This document shows, one piece after another, positions 45,036-53,576 of a stretch of DNA of 64,000 nt. Positions within the stretch are counted from its first letter, which is position 1, and each line of letters opens with the position of its first letter. Position numbers and translations under genes: made by a program. The notes below the pieces were generated by a model, which saw nothing but the letters and a program-made list of their open reading frames with translations, had not been told where the DNA came from and searched no databases. This DNA is from OMPR01 sp965183835 (GTDB taxonomy: Bacteria; Pseudomonadota; Alphaproteobacteria; Rhodobacterales; Rhodobacteraceae): the NCBI GenBank assembly GCA_965183835.1, contig CBCYME010000011.1:1-64000 (forward strand). Direction: 5' to 3'.

Positions 45036-45076
45036 GGCGTAGCAGCGCGCGGGCTTTGCCCGCGCGCTGCTACGCC
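45036..45076. repeat. Perfect 19-base-pair GC-rich hairpin between convergent genes
   Basis: GGCGTAGCAGCGCGCGGGC (45036-45054) pairs without mismatch with the arm at 45058-45076 around a TTT loop. It is in the 231-base gap between two convergent genes, beyond the regular terminator at 44922, and lies 50 bases past the TPP enzyme stop. There is no T run. Confidence 0.75.
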
Positions 45077-45126
45077 GCCTTCCGCCGTCCGCAGGACGCA
45101 AGCCTGTAAGGTGCGCAGGGAGTGCT

Positions 45127-46716
45127 CTAAGCCTGCCATTTTCTCAGAATCTCAGGCGTCAGGTAGATCAAAGTTGGTCCATTGGCAGAAAACGCAGCCT
45201 GAACCGCGCTTGCCATTTCGGTCAAAGACGCAGGCGCGACCGAAGTTGCACCAAAGGCTTCGGCGAGCCTGCAGAAATCAGGGTTTCGCGCAATCACCGC
45301 ATTCGGAGCAATTTGCGCACGTGTCATGCTGTCCTCGATCTCTTTCAATTTGCCATTGTCCCAAAGGATAATCGGCAACGGCAATCCAAGCTCAACGGCC
45401 ACACCTAATTCTGGCATCGTGTAGTGAAACCCATAGTCCCCGATGATAACAGCAGTCGGTTTCCCTTGGCGGGCCACTGCCCCACCAATTCCGGCAGGCA
45501 GCGCATAGCCTAAAGTTCCAAACCCAAACGGGTGGTGCCAGTGATAGGGGCGATGCATCTGCCACACCTCTTTGGCGACATAAGCAAATTGGGTCATATC
45601 CGAGAAAATCATCGTGTCTTCGGGCATCGCATCGCGCAAAGCGTTGGCGATGGGCACAATCCCGGGGCGTTCCATATCTGTTTCCGCATGCCACCCCGCA
45701 CGCGCCTTTGCCACTTCCTCTTCAGTCCAACCCGTCGCGGGCTTGGCCCCTTCGGTTGCCGCCCAAAGCGATTTGGCAAAGCTCTCGCCATCGGCCTGCA
45801 ACTTGACCGCAGCGCGCTGTCCGTCCGACAGGACCGTTGGGTCAATATCGACCCGCACCAGGGTCGCGGTATGCCCAAGATCCGCGCGCCAGATATCGAC
45901 TTCGGCCAATTCAGTGCCAACCGCGATGACCAGATCCGCAGAGGCGATGATCTCAGCACTCGCTGGCCGTGCCAGAGCAGCCCCGAAATCCAGTTTATAT
46001 CCGGCCCCGACCATACCACGACCTGCATATGTGGTCAGGCTTGCGGCCCCCAACTGTGTCACAATCTGACGCCACAGATTGGAGCGCGCGCCACCGCCCA
46101 GAATGAACAATGGACGCTGCGCGATGTTCAGCAGGGACAAGACTGGTGCAATGTCAGGTTCCAACGCTTTGGTGCGCAAAGCCGGAACATTCGGAAACGG
46201 AGCTGGATCAGCATCCGCTTCTAGCTGTGCGATTGGCACCTGAATGTGTTTCGGGCGCGGACGTTGGGTTTCGAACTCTTCAAACGCGCGCTCAATCAAG
46301 CCATAGGCAGCAGCTGACGAATGCGCAGTATGCGACCAGTCACACACCGTCGCAGCAGCGGCTTCTTGATCTTTCATCTGATGCAACTGTCCCTTACGTG
46401 ACGCCGTTTCATCAAGGCACGATGAAATCACCAGCATCGAAACGGAATCAGAATAGCCCTGCCCCATCGGAGTCATGATATTGCACACACCCGGCCCAGT
46501 AATCACATAAGCGACCCCCGGTTTACCCGACGCACGTGCATAGCCATCGGCCATGAATCCGGCCCCTTGCTCGTGACGCGCCAGAACATGTGTAATGCCC
46601 GCCTCTTCGATCCCGCGGTACATTTCCTGATTGTGAACACCGGGGATGCCAAAGATAACATCCACGCCGCGGTCTTTAAGTGCATGGGAAATCTGTGCAC
46701 CTAGGGGTCTTTTCAT
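45127..46716 (-). CDS. Thiamine pyrophosphate enzyme, acetolactate synthase-like (possible 5-guanidino-2-oxopentanoate decarboxylase)
   Basis: This 529-residue protein has the three domains of the acetolactate synthase/decarboxylase family. The N-terminal PYR domain has the catalytic Glu in VLARHEQGAGFMADGYAR, the middle domain FILGGGARSNLWRQI, and the C-terminal PP domain the TPP site GDYGFHYTMPELGVAVELG with an Asn in LWDNGKLKEIED. The general look is that of the AruI group that decarboxylates 5-guanidino-2-oxopentanoate in arginine catabolism, but substrate specificity cannot be proved. It starts 12 bases after the trkH stop, so the two share a transcript. Confidence 0.8.
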   Translation of the reverse strand: MKRPLGAQISHALKDRGVDVIFGIPGVHNQEMYRGIEEAGITHVLARHEQGAGFMADGYARASGKPGVAYVITGPGVCNIMTPMGQGYSDSVSMLVISSCLDETASRKGQLHQMKDQEAAAATVCDWSHTAHSSAAAYGLIERAFEEFETQRPRPKHIQVPIAQLEADADPAPFPNVPALRTKALEPDIAPVLSLLNIAQRPLFILGGGARSNLWRQIVTQLGAASLTTYAGRGMVGAGYKLDFGAALARPASAEIIASADLVIAVGTELAEVDIWRADLGHTATLVRVDIDPTVLSDGQRAAVKLQADGESFAKSLWAATEGAKPATGWTEEEVAKARAGWHAETDMERPGIVPIANALRDAMPEDTMIFSDMTQFAYVAKEVWQMHRPYHWHHPFGFGTLGYALPAGIGGAVARQGKPTAVIIGDYGFHYTMPELGVAVELGLPLPIILWDNGKLKEIEDSMTRAQIAPNAVIARNPDFCRLAEAFGATSVAPASLTEMASAVQAAFSANGPTLIYLTPEILRKWQA

Positions 46717-46728
46717 CGGGCTTACTCC

Positions 46729-48177
46729 TCAAGCTCTCCAGAATTGTACGGTCAGGATGGCATAGACTGCCATCAGCTCCAGTCGGCCAATCAACATGGC
46801 CACGGTCAGCATCCACTTTGCGGTATCATTCAACCCTGCAAAGTTCCCTGCTGGCCCAATTTCACTTCCTAGCCCCGGCCCCACATTGGCAACGGCTGTT
46901 GCCGCGCCTGAAACCGAGGTGATCATATCCAATCCTGTCAAAGCCAAACCCACAGCCACAACACCGATGGTGACGATGAAAAAGACAAAGAATGACATGA
47001 CCGAACTCAGCACCTCGTTATCAACACGTCGTCCCTGAAACCGTGGGACAAACACCCCGTTGGGCGAGCGGATACGCTGGATCTGCACCCAAACCGATGA
47101 AAACAGCAATTGATAGCGAAAGATCTTGATCGAACAGGCCGTTGATCCCGCGCACCCACCGATAAGGCCGATGAAAAAGAACAACATCACCAGAAAGCCG
47201 CCCCATTGCATATAGTCAACGCTGGCGTATCCGGTGCCCGATGTGATCGAAACGATATTGAACAAAGCCTCCCGCAGGGCCTGCTCCCAATCGTGGGGAA
47301 AAACATTGGTCAAGATCGCAACAGTCAGGGCAACAAGCACCACGATCACCATCAGGAAACCGCGGATCTGGCTGTCTTTGAACAGCGGTTGCGATTGTCC
47401 GTTGACCAGTTGAACATATCGCACAAATGGCAAAGCTGCGAGGATCATAAAGAAAGACGCCGCATATTCAGCTGGGCCAGAAAACGTCCCGAACGAGGCA
47501 TCATAGTTCGAAAACCCGCCCGTCGCGATTGTGGTCATCGCATGGACCATCGCATCAAACGGCAGCATCCCCATGCCCAGATAGGTCATGCCACAGGCCA
47601 CAGTCAGACCCAGATATATCATCGAAATCTGGCCCGAGATCGCCTGCGCCCGGGGCAAGATTTTCCCAAATGTATCAAACCCTTCAGAGCGAAAGATCTG
47701 CATCCCACCGACCCGCAGCTCGGGCAAGAAAACCATAGCGACAACAATGATACCAATGCCGCCAAGCCATTGCAGCAAGCCGCGCCACAACAACAATCCA
47801 CGCGGCAGATCATCCAAGCCTGAGATCACCGTAGATCCGGTTGTCGTGAGGCCCGACATGGCCTCAAACATCGCATCCACAAACCGGAGCTCGGTCTCAC
47901 CCAGCATAAAGGGAATTGCGCCGAACATTGGTAGCGCCACCCACACACCTGTGGTGAGCAAAAAGGTCTGTTGAATGGTCAGCCCTTCACGGACGCCATT
48001 CGCACAGCTAAGCGCGATAAGCCCGCCGGTCAGCACCGTGATGACGGCGCTTTCCAAAAAGACATGCCACTCGCCGCGCCCTTCGATCAGGTCGGCGAAC
48101 AGAGGCAGCATCATGGTTGCGCCAAGAATGGCGACCAGCAGGCCAATCACATATCCAACAGGGCGAAAATCCAACAT
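46729..48177 (-). CDS. trkH: Potassium uptake protein TrkH family
   Basis: This 482-residue membrane protein forms the K+-conducting channel of the Trk system and works with the NAD-binding TrkA (not in the window). It has four membrane-pore-membrane repeats with filter-like turns such as EAMSGLTTTGSTVISGL, TTIATGGFSNYDASFG, SITSGTGYASVDYM and ANVGPGLGSEIGP, each with the conserved Gly. The N terminus YVIGLLVAILGATMMLP is typical. It is the first gene of a pair with the TPP enzyme and follows the phasin gene's terminus by 53 bases. Confidence 0.94.
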   Translation of the reverse strand: MLDFRPVGYVIGLLVAILGATMMLPLFADLIEGRGEWHVFLESAVITVLTGGLIALSCANGVREGLTIQQTFLLTTGVWVALPMFGAIPFMLGETELRFVDAMFEAMSGLTTTGSTVISGLDDLPRGLLLWRGLLQWLGGIGIIVVAMVFLPELRVGGMQIFRSEGFDTFGKILPRAQAISGQISMIYLGLTVACGMTYLGMGMLPFDAMVHAMTTIATGGFSNYDASFGTFSGPAEYAASFFMILAALPFVRYVQLVNGQSQPLFKDSQIRGFLMVIVVLVALTVAILTNVFPHDWEQALREALFNIVSITSGTGYASVDYMQWGGFLVMLFFFIGLIGGCAGSTACSIKIFRYQLLFSSVWVQIQRIRSPNGVFVPRFQGRRVDNEVLSSVMSFFVFFIVTIGVVAVGLALTGLDMITSVSGAATAVANVGPGLGSEIGPAGNFAGLNDTAKWMLTVAMLIGRLELMAVYAILTVQFWRA

Positions 48178-48230
48178 GGTTCGCAGCGTTGGCGTGGTCA
48201 GGCAGAAGTGTCAAGCCGTCCTGCGACGCC

Positions 48231-48908
48231 TTAGCTTTTCGTGGGTGACTTGCCTTGGGCGGGGCGGCCTCGATTTGTCGTGGTACGGGCGCGACGCGGG
48301 GCTGATTTGGTGCGCTTTGCTGCAGCTTGAGCCGGTTTTGCTGGGGTTGGTTCTGCTTTAGCAGCGACAGGTTTCGCGGTTTCCGTCACCGCAGGAACCA
48401 CTGGCGCGGCTGCCTGAGTAGGAGTCACCGCAGGCTTAGCAGGTTGTTTGGCAGGGGTCGTGGCGGAGACTTTAGGCGCAACCGCAGCAGGGGTTGGTTT
48501 TTTCGGGGCGCTTGCCGCTTGTCCGGCATCAGAAGCGGTTTTCGCAGTGGCCTGTGTCGGTTTTTTGGCAACCACAGGGACAGGCTTCGCAGCAGGCGCT
48601 TGTGCCGCCACAGGCTTTACCTCGACAGGCTCAGCTGCTGTGGATTTGGCAACCGATGCTTTTCGCGGTGCCTGTGTCGCGGGCTTTGGCGCCTGAGCTG
48701 CCTGCGCAGGTTTATCAGCGGTCTTGGTCAGTGGTGTCTCAGCGAAAACAGGCGCAGTATAGGCCCGCCAGGTTTGCGCCGAATACATCGGAGCCTGCAG
48801 CGCAGTCTCGGTCATAATCTGCATGATCTTCAATTGGGATGACATTGCATACCCTGCAAAACGAAAGGCCGCTGCCTGCATTTCAAGCGGATTAGAGATC
48901 GAAGTCAT
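48231..48908 (-). CDS. Phasin-like protein with Ala/Pro/Lys-rich histone-H1-like tail
   Basis: Residues 1-60 resemble a phasin N terminus (QAAAFRFAGYAMSSQLKIMQ, then MTETALQAPMYSAQTWRAY), the amphipathic part that coats polyhydroxyalkanoate granules. Residues 65-225 are a low-complexity tail of Ala, Pro, Lys, Val and Thr (repeated PAAKPV-, KPTQATAK-like units) ending in basic RTKSAPRRARTTTNRGRPAQ, like histone H1 or PhaM/PhaF-type tails that bind DNA. Such proteins tie granules to the nucleoid. AAGGAG precedes the ATG by 9 bases. A PhaR-type site lies about 210 bases upstream. Granule and DNA binding are inferred from composition and the site. Confidence 0.72.
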   Translation of the reverse strand: MTSISNPLEMQAAAFRFAGYAMSSQLKIMQIMTETALQAPMYSAQTWRAYTAPVFAETPLTKTADKPAQAAQAPKPATQAPRKASVAKSTAAEPVEVKPVAAQAPAAKPVPVVAKKPTQATAKTASDAGQAASAPKKPTPAAVAPKVSATTPAKQPAKPAVTPTQAAAPVVPAVTETAKPVAAKAEPTPAKPAQAAAKRTKSAPRRARTTTNRGRPAQGKSPTKS

Positions 48909-49218
48909 CGGGAAAGCTCCTTGAAAAACTGAAGTGGTGAAAACGTGGTCAGGGGACCCTCACCCAGCCCGCCAAAGCAGGATCGAGTTATTGGATGCTC
49001 ATTTTGGGTGCGCATTGCACTGCCCTTCCGCTCCGTCCTGTTGTCATCACTGATCAACACGATTCTTACGTCAGAGATATGTTACTAGATTCACTTTGCA
49101 AGTGCAGCATAATTTGCTGCGATGCAGCGTCACAGGCTTCGATGACGGCTCTGCACACAATATGACCCGCCTGCCAAAACATGAGGCAACCGGGACACTC
49201 GAAATCTGCGATTGGTTT
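48909..49218. other. Intergenic promoter region of the phasin-like gene
   Basis: No gene is seen here. The stretch lies between the phasin-like start and the folE2 stop and holds a PhaR-type palindrome at 49117-49127 and further TGC-rich half sites around 49007-49030 and 49097-49110. Confidence 0.7.
49117..49127. promoter_or_regulatory. PhaR-type binding site
   Basis: CTGC-GAT-GCAG matches the CTGC-N3-GCAG consensus known for the PHA-responsive repressor PhaR of Paracoccus. A second pairing GCAGCA/TGCTGC overlaps it at 49104-49120. It is 209 bases upstream of the phasin-like start. Confidence 0.6.
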
Positions 49219-50322
49219 TTACCCGACGTGGAACAGCGTATTGAACAATTTAGGGTCCAAGCTTTGCGCCGCAAAAGTTGACCCTTCGGTAAGGATGCTC
49301 ACCGCGTCATGACTGTGCAGGCTTTCCTGATGGCTCGCCACGACCCGAAAATCGCCAATATGATGGTCCGCCAACAGCGCCTCGCAAAACAGCCGCGCTG
49401 CGTCTTCGACAAAGATTGGATTCGCTGCATTCAATTCAGCAAAGGCTTGTTCGTCTTCCCGCTTGACCATCACCTGTGTTTCCGTCGGCACGGCTTGACG
49501 ACACAGGCCAATCAAATCCTCGAACCACAAACAATCAGTGTTGCAATCCACCTCTACCGAGATGCGCGCCACAGAGCGTTGCGAATGCGGTGTGGCCAGC
49601 TGTCCGCGTGTCACACGGGCATGTTCGCTCAACTCTAGGGAACATGGACAGGTGGACGAATAGACGTAATCAAGGTGCATGATCTTTTGGCGCACCCCAT
49701 TGGTTTCTACCAATTCCAACGCGATATCGTAATACTGATACCCCGACAGACCCGAGCGCAGGCTATTCACACGCGCGGGATAACTGAAGCGCATCTGGAT
49801 CCGGGCATCAAAACTCTCCAGATCTGAAATATAATCATCCAACGCCGCTTCGATCACTTCAAAGCTAAACGTCCGTTCCGCGTGCTTATAAAACGACCGC
49901 ATGATCCGGGACATGTTGATGCCCTTTTTCTCGGCCTCAAGACTAACGGTTCCCGTGACGGATGTCTCCAACGTCAGGTCCGCGCCTTCTTTGCTGTGAA
50001 ACCGGATCGGCAAGCGGAAATTGGAAATCCCAACATGTTGGATTTGTTGTTTGGCCCCACGGATCAAGCTGGACGGGCCATTCTGCAAATCAGGCAGCGT
50101 GGCCTTGTAAGCCTCATCAACGGTAAAATCGCCCGGGTACTCGCGCGACAAAGAGGGGTAGTTCACTGGCACCAACCTCGGAACCAATCGCGCCACAGCC
50201 GGATCCAATTGCGTGATCTCGGCCTCACTTGCGGTTTTGGCCCATGCGCGCAACGTGTCCAACGCGGCGGCGGCCTCGTCACGGTCAGGTGTCTCGTTCA
50301 CGTCACGGGTGTGAAAGTTCAT
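49219..50322 (-). CDS. folE2: GTP cyclohydrolase FolE2 (type IB)
   Basis: FolE2 converts GTP to dihydroneopterin triphosphate, entering folate and queuosine synthesis, and unlike FolE it does not depend on zinc. The 367-residue protein shows QHVGISNFRLPI near residue 90, and later the catalytic Cys segment YSSTCPCSLELSEHA and HSQRSVARISVEV, both typical. ATG 50322 (MNFHTRDVNE) follows GAAGGAAC and is preferred over the frame's first start at 50406. No zinc-regulator box was recognised upstream. folB and folP, which act later in the pathway, are about 18 kb to the left. Confidence 0.93.
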   Translation of the reverse strand: MNFHTRDVNETPDRDEAAAALDTLRAWAKTASEAEITQLDPAVARLVPRLVPVNYPSLSREYPGDFTVDEAYKATLPDLQNGPSSLIRGAKQQIQHVGISNFRLPIRFHSKEGADLTLETSVTGTVSLEAEKKGINMSRIMRSFYKHAERTFSFEVIEAALDDYISDLESFDARIQMRFSYPARVNSLRSGLSGYQYYDIALELVETNGVRQKIMHLDYVYSSTCPCSLELSEHARVTRGQLATPHSQRSVARISVEVDCNTDCLWFEDLIGLCRQAVPTETQVMVKREDEQAFAELNAANPIFVEDAARLFCEALLADHHIGDFRVVASHQESLHSHDAVSILTEGSTFAAQSLDPKLFNTLFHVG

Positions 50323-50534
50323 CAACGCGGTTCCTTCGAGTGGTCCCCCTTTATATAAGGGCGGACAAGACGGCTGCCAATCCAATCGTCCGCCTGCAAA
50401 TATCATCCCCCTCAGAACGGTAAGGTCGGGAATTCGTCATAATTGATCAAAAAGCGTCAATTTAGGGTCTTACATCAGGTCCTTACATCGAAACGACGCC
50501 CTAGGCCCCCACCAACAACGTAACGAAAATCCCG

Positions 50535-51391
50535 TTATGCGCGGGCTAAAATGGCATTTTGCAAAGCAATTAACCGCCGAGACCGCACTTGATGATGGGC
50601 TGAGATCATCACATAAGGACGCGGCATTGGCAAAGGAACGTCCGAGCAATGCACCACCTGCCCCGCATCTAGCGCCGCCGAGATCACCTGCTCCGGCAGC
50701 AACGCGACCCCAGCGCCAGCCTTTACCAACGCCAAGGCAGACGGCACCGAGGGGGCCGAAATTTCCGCGCCACCGACGCCAGTGTTATCCCAGTAAGCGT
50801 GCCCCAGTGCCGCCACCCGGGCACCGACGTGATCGCCTGCCCCCAGTCAACAGCAACCCGTCGGGTTAAACTGGGATCACAGCGAACCGCAGCAACAGCG
50901 ATCAACTGATCCTGAAACATCGTCTGGGTACGGTAATCCGGCAGTTCACCGCCATAGCTCAGACGCAGATCAATGCCTTGCTGCTCTAGGTCCTGATCAT
51001 CCGCTTCGATCCTGAGCGTTATCGGCACGTCAGGATACTGAGTGCCAAATCGTGCAATCCGCTGAGGAAGCCATAGCTCTGCCAATGCTGGGGTCGCGCT
51101 GATCACCAAGGGGCGTTGGCTGGTGTTTTCGGTCAAAGCATCGGTAAAGCGCGCGATTTCCCCAAGAGCCGCCGCAGCGTTTTGATAATAATCCCGCCCT
51201 GCATCGGTCAAGCGCACCTGATTGGCCCGCCGCGTGAACAGCTGGCGCCCCAGCCAGGATTCCAAATTCTTGACCTGCAAACTGACCGCGGCTGGCGTCA
51301 CGGACAACTCGCCCCCCGCGGCTGCGAAACTGCCGGTTCGCGCAGCGCATTCAAAGGCCCGCAAAGCGTTTAACGGTGGGAGTTTCATCAA
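50535..51391 (-). pseudogene. LysR family regulator interrupted by a single-base frameshift
   Basis: The first 190 codons are a normal GcvA-like LysR protein: LPPLNALRAFECAARTGSFA with the HTH AAVSLQVKNLESWLG, then the effector domain start (RPLVISATPALAELWLP). Near 50820-50830 the match leaves this frame and resumes in another as RVAALGHAYWDNTGVGGAEI, continuing with ALVKAGAGVALLPEQVIS to a proper end at 50535. One base appears to be missing. The intact product would have about 285 residues. The gene is divergent from the 2OG-oxygenase/DddP-like operon and probably controlled it. Real decay or sequencing error cannot be told apart here. Confidence 0.82.
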
Positions 51392-51490
51392 CTGCCTTTA
51401 ATTTTCCTAATGCTGACCAAGATATTTTATAGTGGCTGTTTCAACAAGCCCCCCGCACACTGACGCGTAAATCAGCCACTAGGGACACCC

Positions 51491-52276
51491 ATGCACGATA
51501 TTCTGGATCTTGATCGCTTCCCCCTTCATCGCCGCAACAGCCCGGAATGGCACACATTGGTGGAACAATGCCGCGCCGACTTACTGGCCGAAGGGATGTT
51601 TAATCTTGATGGATTGATGCGCCCCGCCATCGCCGCGCACGCGGTCAACGAAATGGAGGCCCCGTTTCAATCGGACGCATTTTTGCACGAACGGATGCAC
51701 AACATTTACTTCAAGCCCGTGGATGGTTTACCCCCAGACCACGCCGCATTGTCTACGTTTCAAACCTCAAACAGGACACTTTGCGCGGATCAAATCCCCC
51801 AGTCCGTTCTGTTGCGGCTGTATGAGTGGCCTGAATTTGCACAGTTCCTTGCGGCGACCATGGAGATGCCCCGGCTCTATGCGATGGCCGATCCCTTGGC
51901 CCGCGTGAACGTTATGTCCTATCACAAAGGGCAAGCCTTGAACTGGCACTTTGATCGCTCTGAATTTACCACCACATTGCTGTTGCAAGCCCCAGATCAA
52001 GGCGGTGGATTTGAATACAGAACCGATCTGCGGAGCGAGACTGACCCCAACTATGACGGGGTTGCCAAACTGCTGCGCGGTGAGGATCCAACCGCAAAGG
52101 TAATCACCCTTACGCCCGGCACTTTGAATGTGTTCAAGGGCAAAAACACCGCCCACCGCGTAACTCCGGTTCAAGGCAGCACAAACCGGGTGATTGCCGT
52201 GTTTTCCTTTTTTGAACAACCCGATGTGCAGTTTTCAGAGAGCGAACGCCTCGGCTTTTACGGACGCGCGTCATGA
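51491..52276 (+). CDS. 2-oxoglutarate/Fe(II)-dependent oxygenase family protein
   Basis: This 261-residue protein has the double-stranded beta-helix ligands: NWHFDRSEFTTTLLLQ (His-x-Asp) near residue 153, the distal His in GKNTAHRVTPV near 222 and the 2-oxoglutarate Arg in STNRVIAVFSFFEQP near 231. The His-x-Asp pair means hydroxylation rather than halogenation is expected. The family resembles ArpA/HalD-like proteins that act on amino acids or small metabolites; the substrate is unknown. Its stop overlaps the start of the DddP-like gene as ATGA, so the two act together. AGGGAC precedes the ATG. Likely under the divergent, now broken, LysR regulator. Confidence 0.85.
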   Translation: MHDILDLDRFPLHRRNSPEWHTLVEQCRADLLAEGMFNLDGLMRPAIAAHAVNEMEAPFQSDAFLHERMHNIYFKPVDGLPPDHAALSTFQTSNRTLCADQIPQSVLLRLYEWPEFAQFLAATMEMPRLYAMADPLARVNVMSYHKGQALNWHFDRSEFTTTLLLQAPDQGGGFEYRTDLRSETDPNYDGVAKLLRGEDPTAKVITLTPGTLNVFKGKNTAHRVTPVQGSTNRVIAVFSFFEQPDVQFSESERLGFYGRAS

Positions 52277-53523
52277 ACCAGTCAGCGCCTTTCAAAGACG
52301 ACCGTAAACTTGCATATCTCAACGCCGAAGGCGCAGATCGCCCGCTCGTAAGCCCTTTGCCACAAGAGGTATTGGATCGCGCCCGCGCGTATCGCCTGTC
52401 TCGGTTCCGCAAGGTGATGGATCACCACGACGTTGCTGGTCTGCTGCTCTATGATCCGGTCAACATTCGCTATGCGTTTGACAGCTCGAACATGGGCGTT
52501 TGGACCAGCCACAACCCCATTCGCTATGCCATGCTGCTAAATGGCGGCCCCGGAATCATGTTCGAATTCAAGGGTTGCGAACACCTGAACGACGGTCTGC
52601 CTGGCATTGATGAGCGGCGCAATTCCATCGGGTGGATGTTTATGACTGCGGGCGATCGCGCCGGTGAACGCCTAAGTCTTTGGGCGGACGAAATCGTAGC
52701 AGAATTGCGCACCCATGGGGGCGGTAATATGCGTCTCGCCGTGGATCGGCTTGAACCCGAAGGTGCGGCAGCCTTGAGCGCACGCGGAGTGGAGCTCGTC
52801 GAGGGTGGCCAGATTACTGAAATTGCGCGATCTATCAAATCAGCCGATGAGATCGAACTGATGCGCTGGACCATCCGGGTTTGCGAGGCGGGCATGGCGC
52901 GTATTTATCAACATTCGGTTCCGGGCGTGACGGAGCGTGAACTCTGGGCCCACCTGCATTTCGAAAACGCCCGCTCCGGCGGTGAGTGGCTTGAGACCAA
53001 ACTGTTGACCTGCGGCCCGAACACCAACCCATGGTATCGCGAATGTTCGGACCGGGAATGCCAGCTGGGTGAGATGATCTCTTTTGATACGGATATGATT
53101 GGCCCCTACGGATACTGCGCTGATCTCAGCCGGTCATGGGTTTGCGGAGACTCCCCAATGACGGACCAGCAGAGCCGGCTGTATTCTGCCGCTCGGTCGC
53201 AAATCGATCACAACCTTGCCCTGCTTGAACCGGGGCTGAGCTTTGCCGAATTCAACGCCAAAAGCTGGCGCATTCCCGAACGCTATCAACCCTATCGCTA
53301 TTCACTGGCGGCACATGGGGTTGGGATGGCGGATGAATGGCCCGTCATCTCCCTGCACCCTGATTTTGACGGCAACCATGGGGGGCAGTTCGAAGTTGGT
53401 CAGGTGATTTGCGTCGAAAGCCTGATCGCAGAACAAGGATCAGAAAGCGTGAAACTCGAAACGCAGGTGCTGATCACCGAAAATGGACCCGAACGTTTGG
53501 ATACATTTCCGTGGGAGCTTTAA
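52273..53523 (+). CDS. M24 (creatinase/aminopeptidase fold) protein, DddP-like
   Basis: This 416-residue protein has an N-terminal creatinase-like domain and a C-terminal pita-bread domain. Segments LLLYDPVNIRYAFDSSNM, GGEWLETKLLTCGPNTNPW and ISFDTDMIGPYGYCADLSRS are close to those remembered from the DMSP lyase DddP. All metal ligands expected for DddP align: D272, D274, D284, H348, E382 and E396. D354 in HGVGMADEWP corresponds to the DddP active-site Asp377. It may therefore release DMS from DMSP, or be an Xaa-Pro peptidase or related paralogue with another substrate; the N-terminal half is less alike. It is coupled to the 2OG oxygenase and read rightward. Confidence 0.8.
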   Translation: MNQSAPFKDDRKLAYLNAEGADRPLVSPLPQEVLDRARAYRLSRFRKVMDHHDVAGLLLYDPVNIRYAFDSSNMGVWTSHNPIRYAMLLNGGPGIMFEFKGCEHLNDGLPGIDERRNSIGWMFMTAGDRAGERLSLWADEIVAELRTHGGGNMRLAVDRLEPEGAAALSARGVELVEGGQITEIARSIKSADEIELMRWTIRVCEAGMARIYQHSVPGVTERELWAHLHFENARSGGEWLETKLLTCGPNTNPWYRECSDRECQLGEMISFDTDMIGPYGYCADLSRSWVCGDSPMTDQQSRLYSAARSQIDHNLALLEPGLSFAEFNAKSWRIPERYQPYRYSLAAHGVGMADEWPVISLHPDFDGNHGGQFEVGQVICVESLIAEQGSESVKLETQVLITENGPERLDTFPWEL

Positions 53524-53543
53524 GAAGACGTTAAAGTTAATGC

Positions 53544-53565
53544 TCGGGCGCAACTAAGCGCCCGA
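53544..53565. terminator. Hairpin between convergent genes
   Basis: TCGGGCGC (53544-53551) pairs perfectly with GCGCCCGA (53558-53565) around AACTAA, followed on the plus strand by ACCTTTT. It separates the DddP-like gene and metZ. Confidence 0.7.
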
Positions 53566-53576
53566 ACCTTTTGAAA

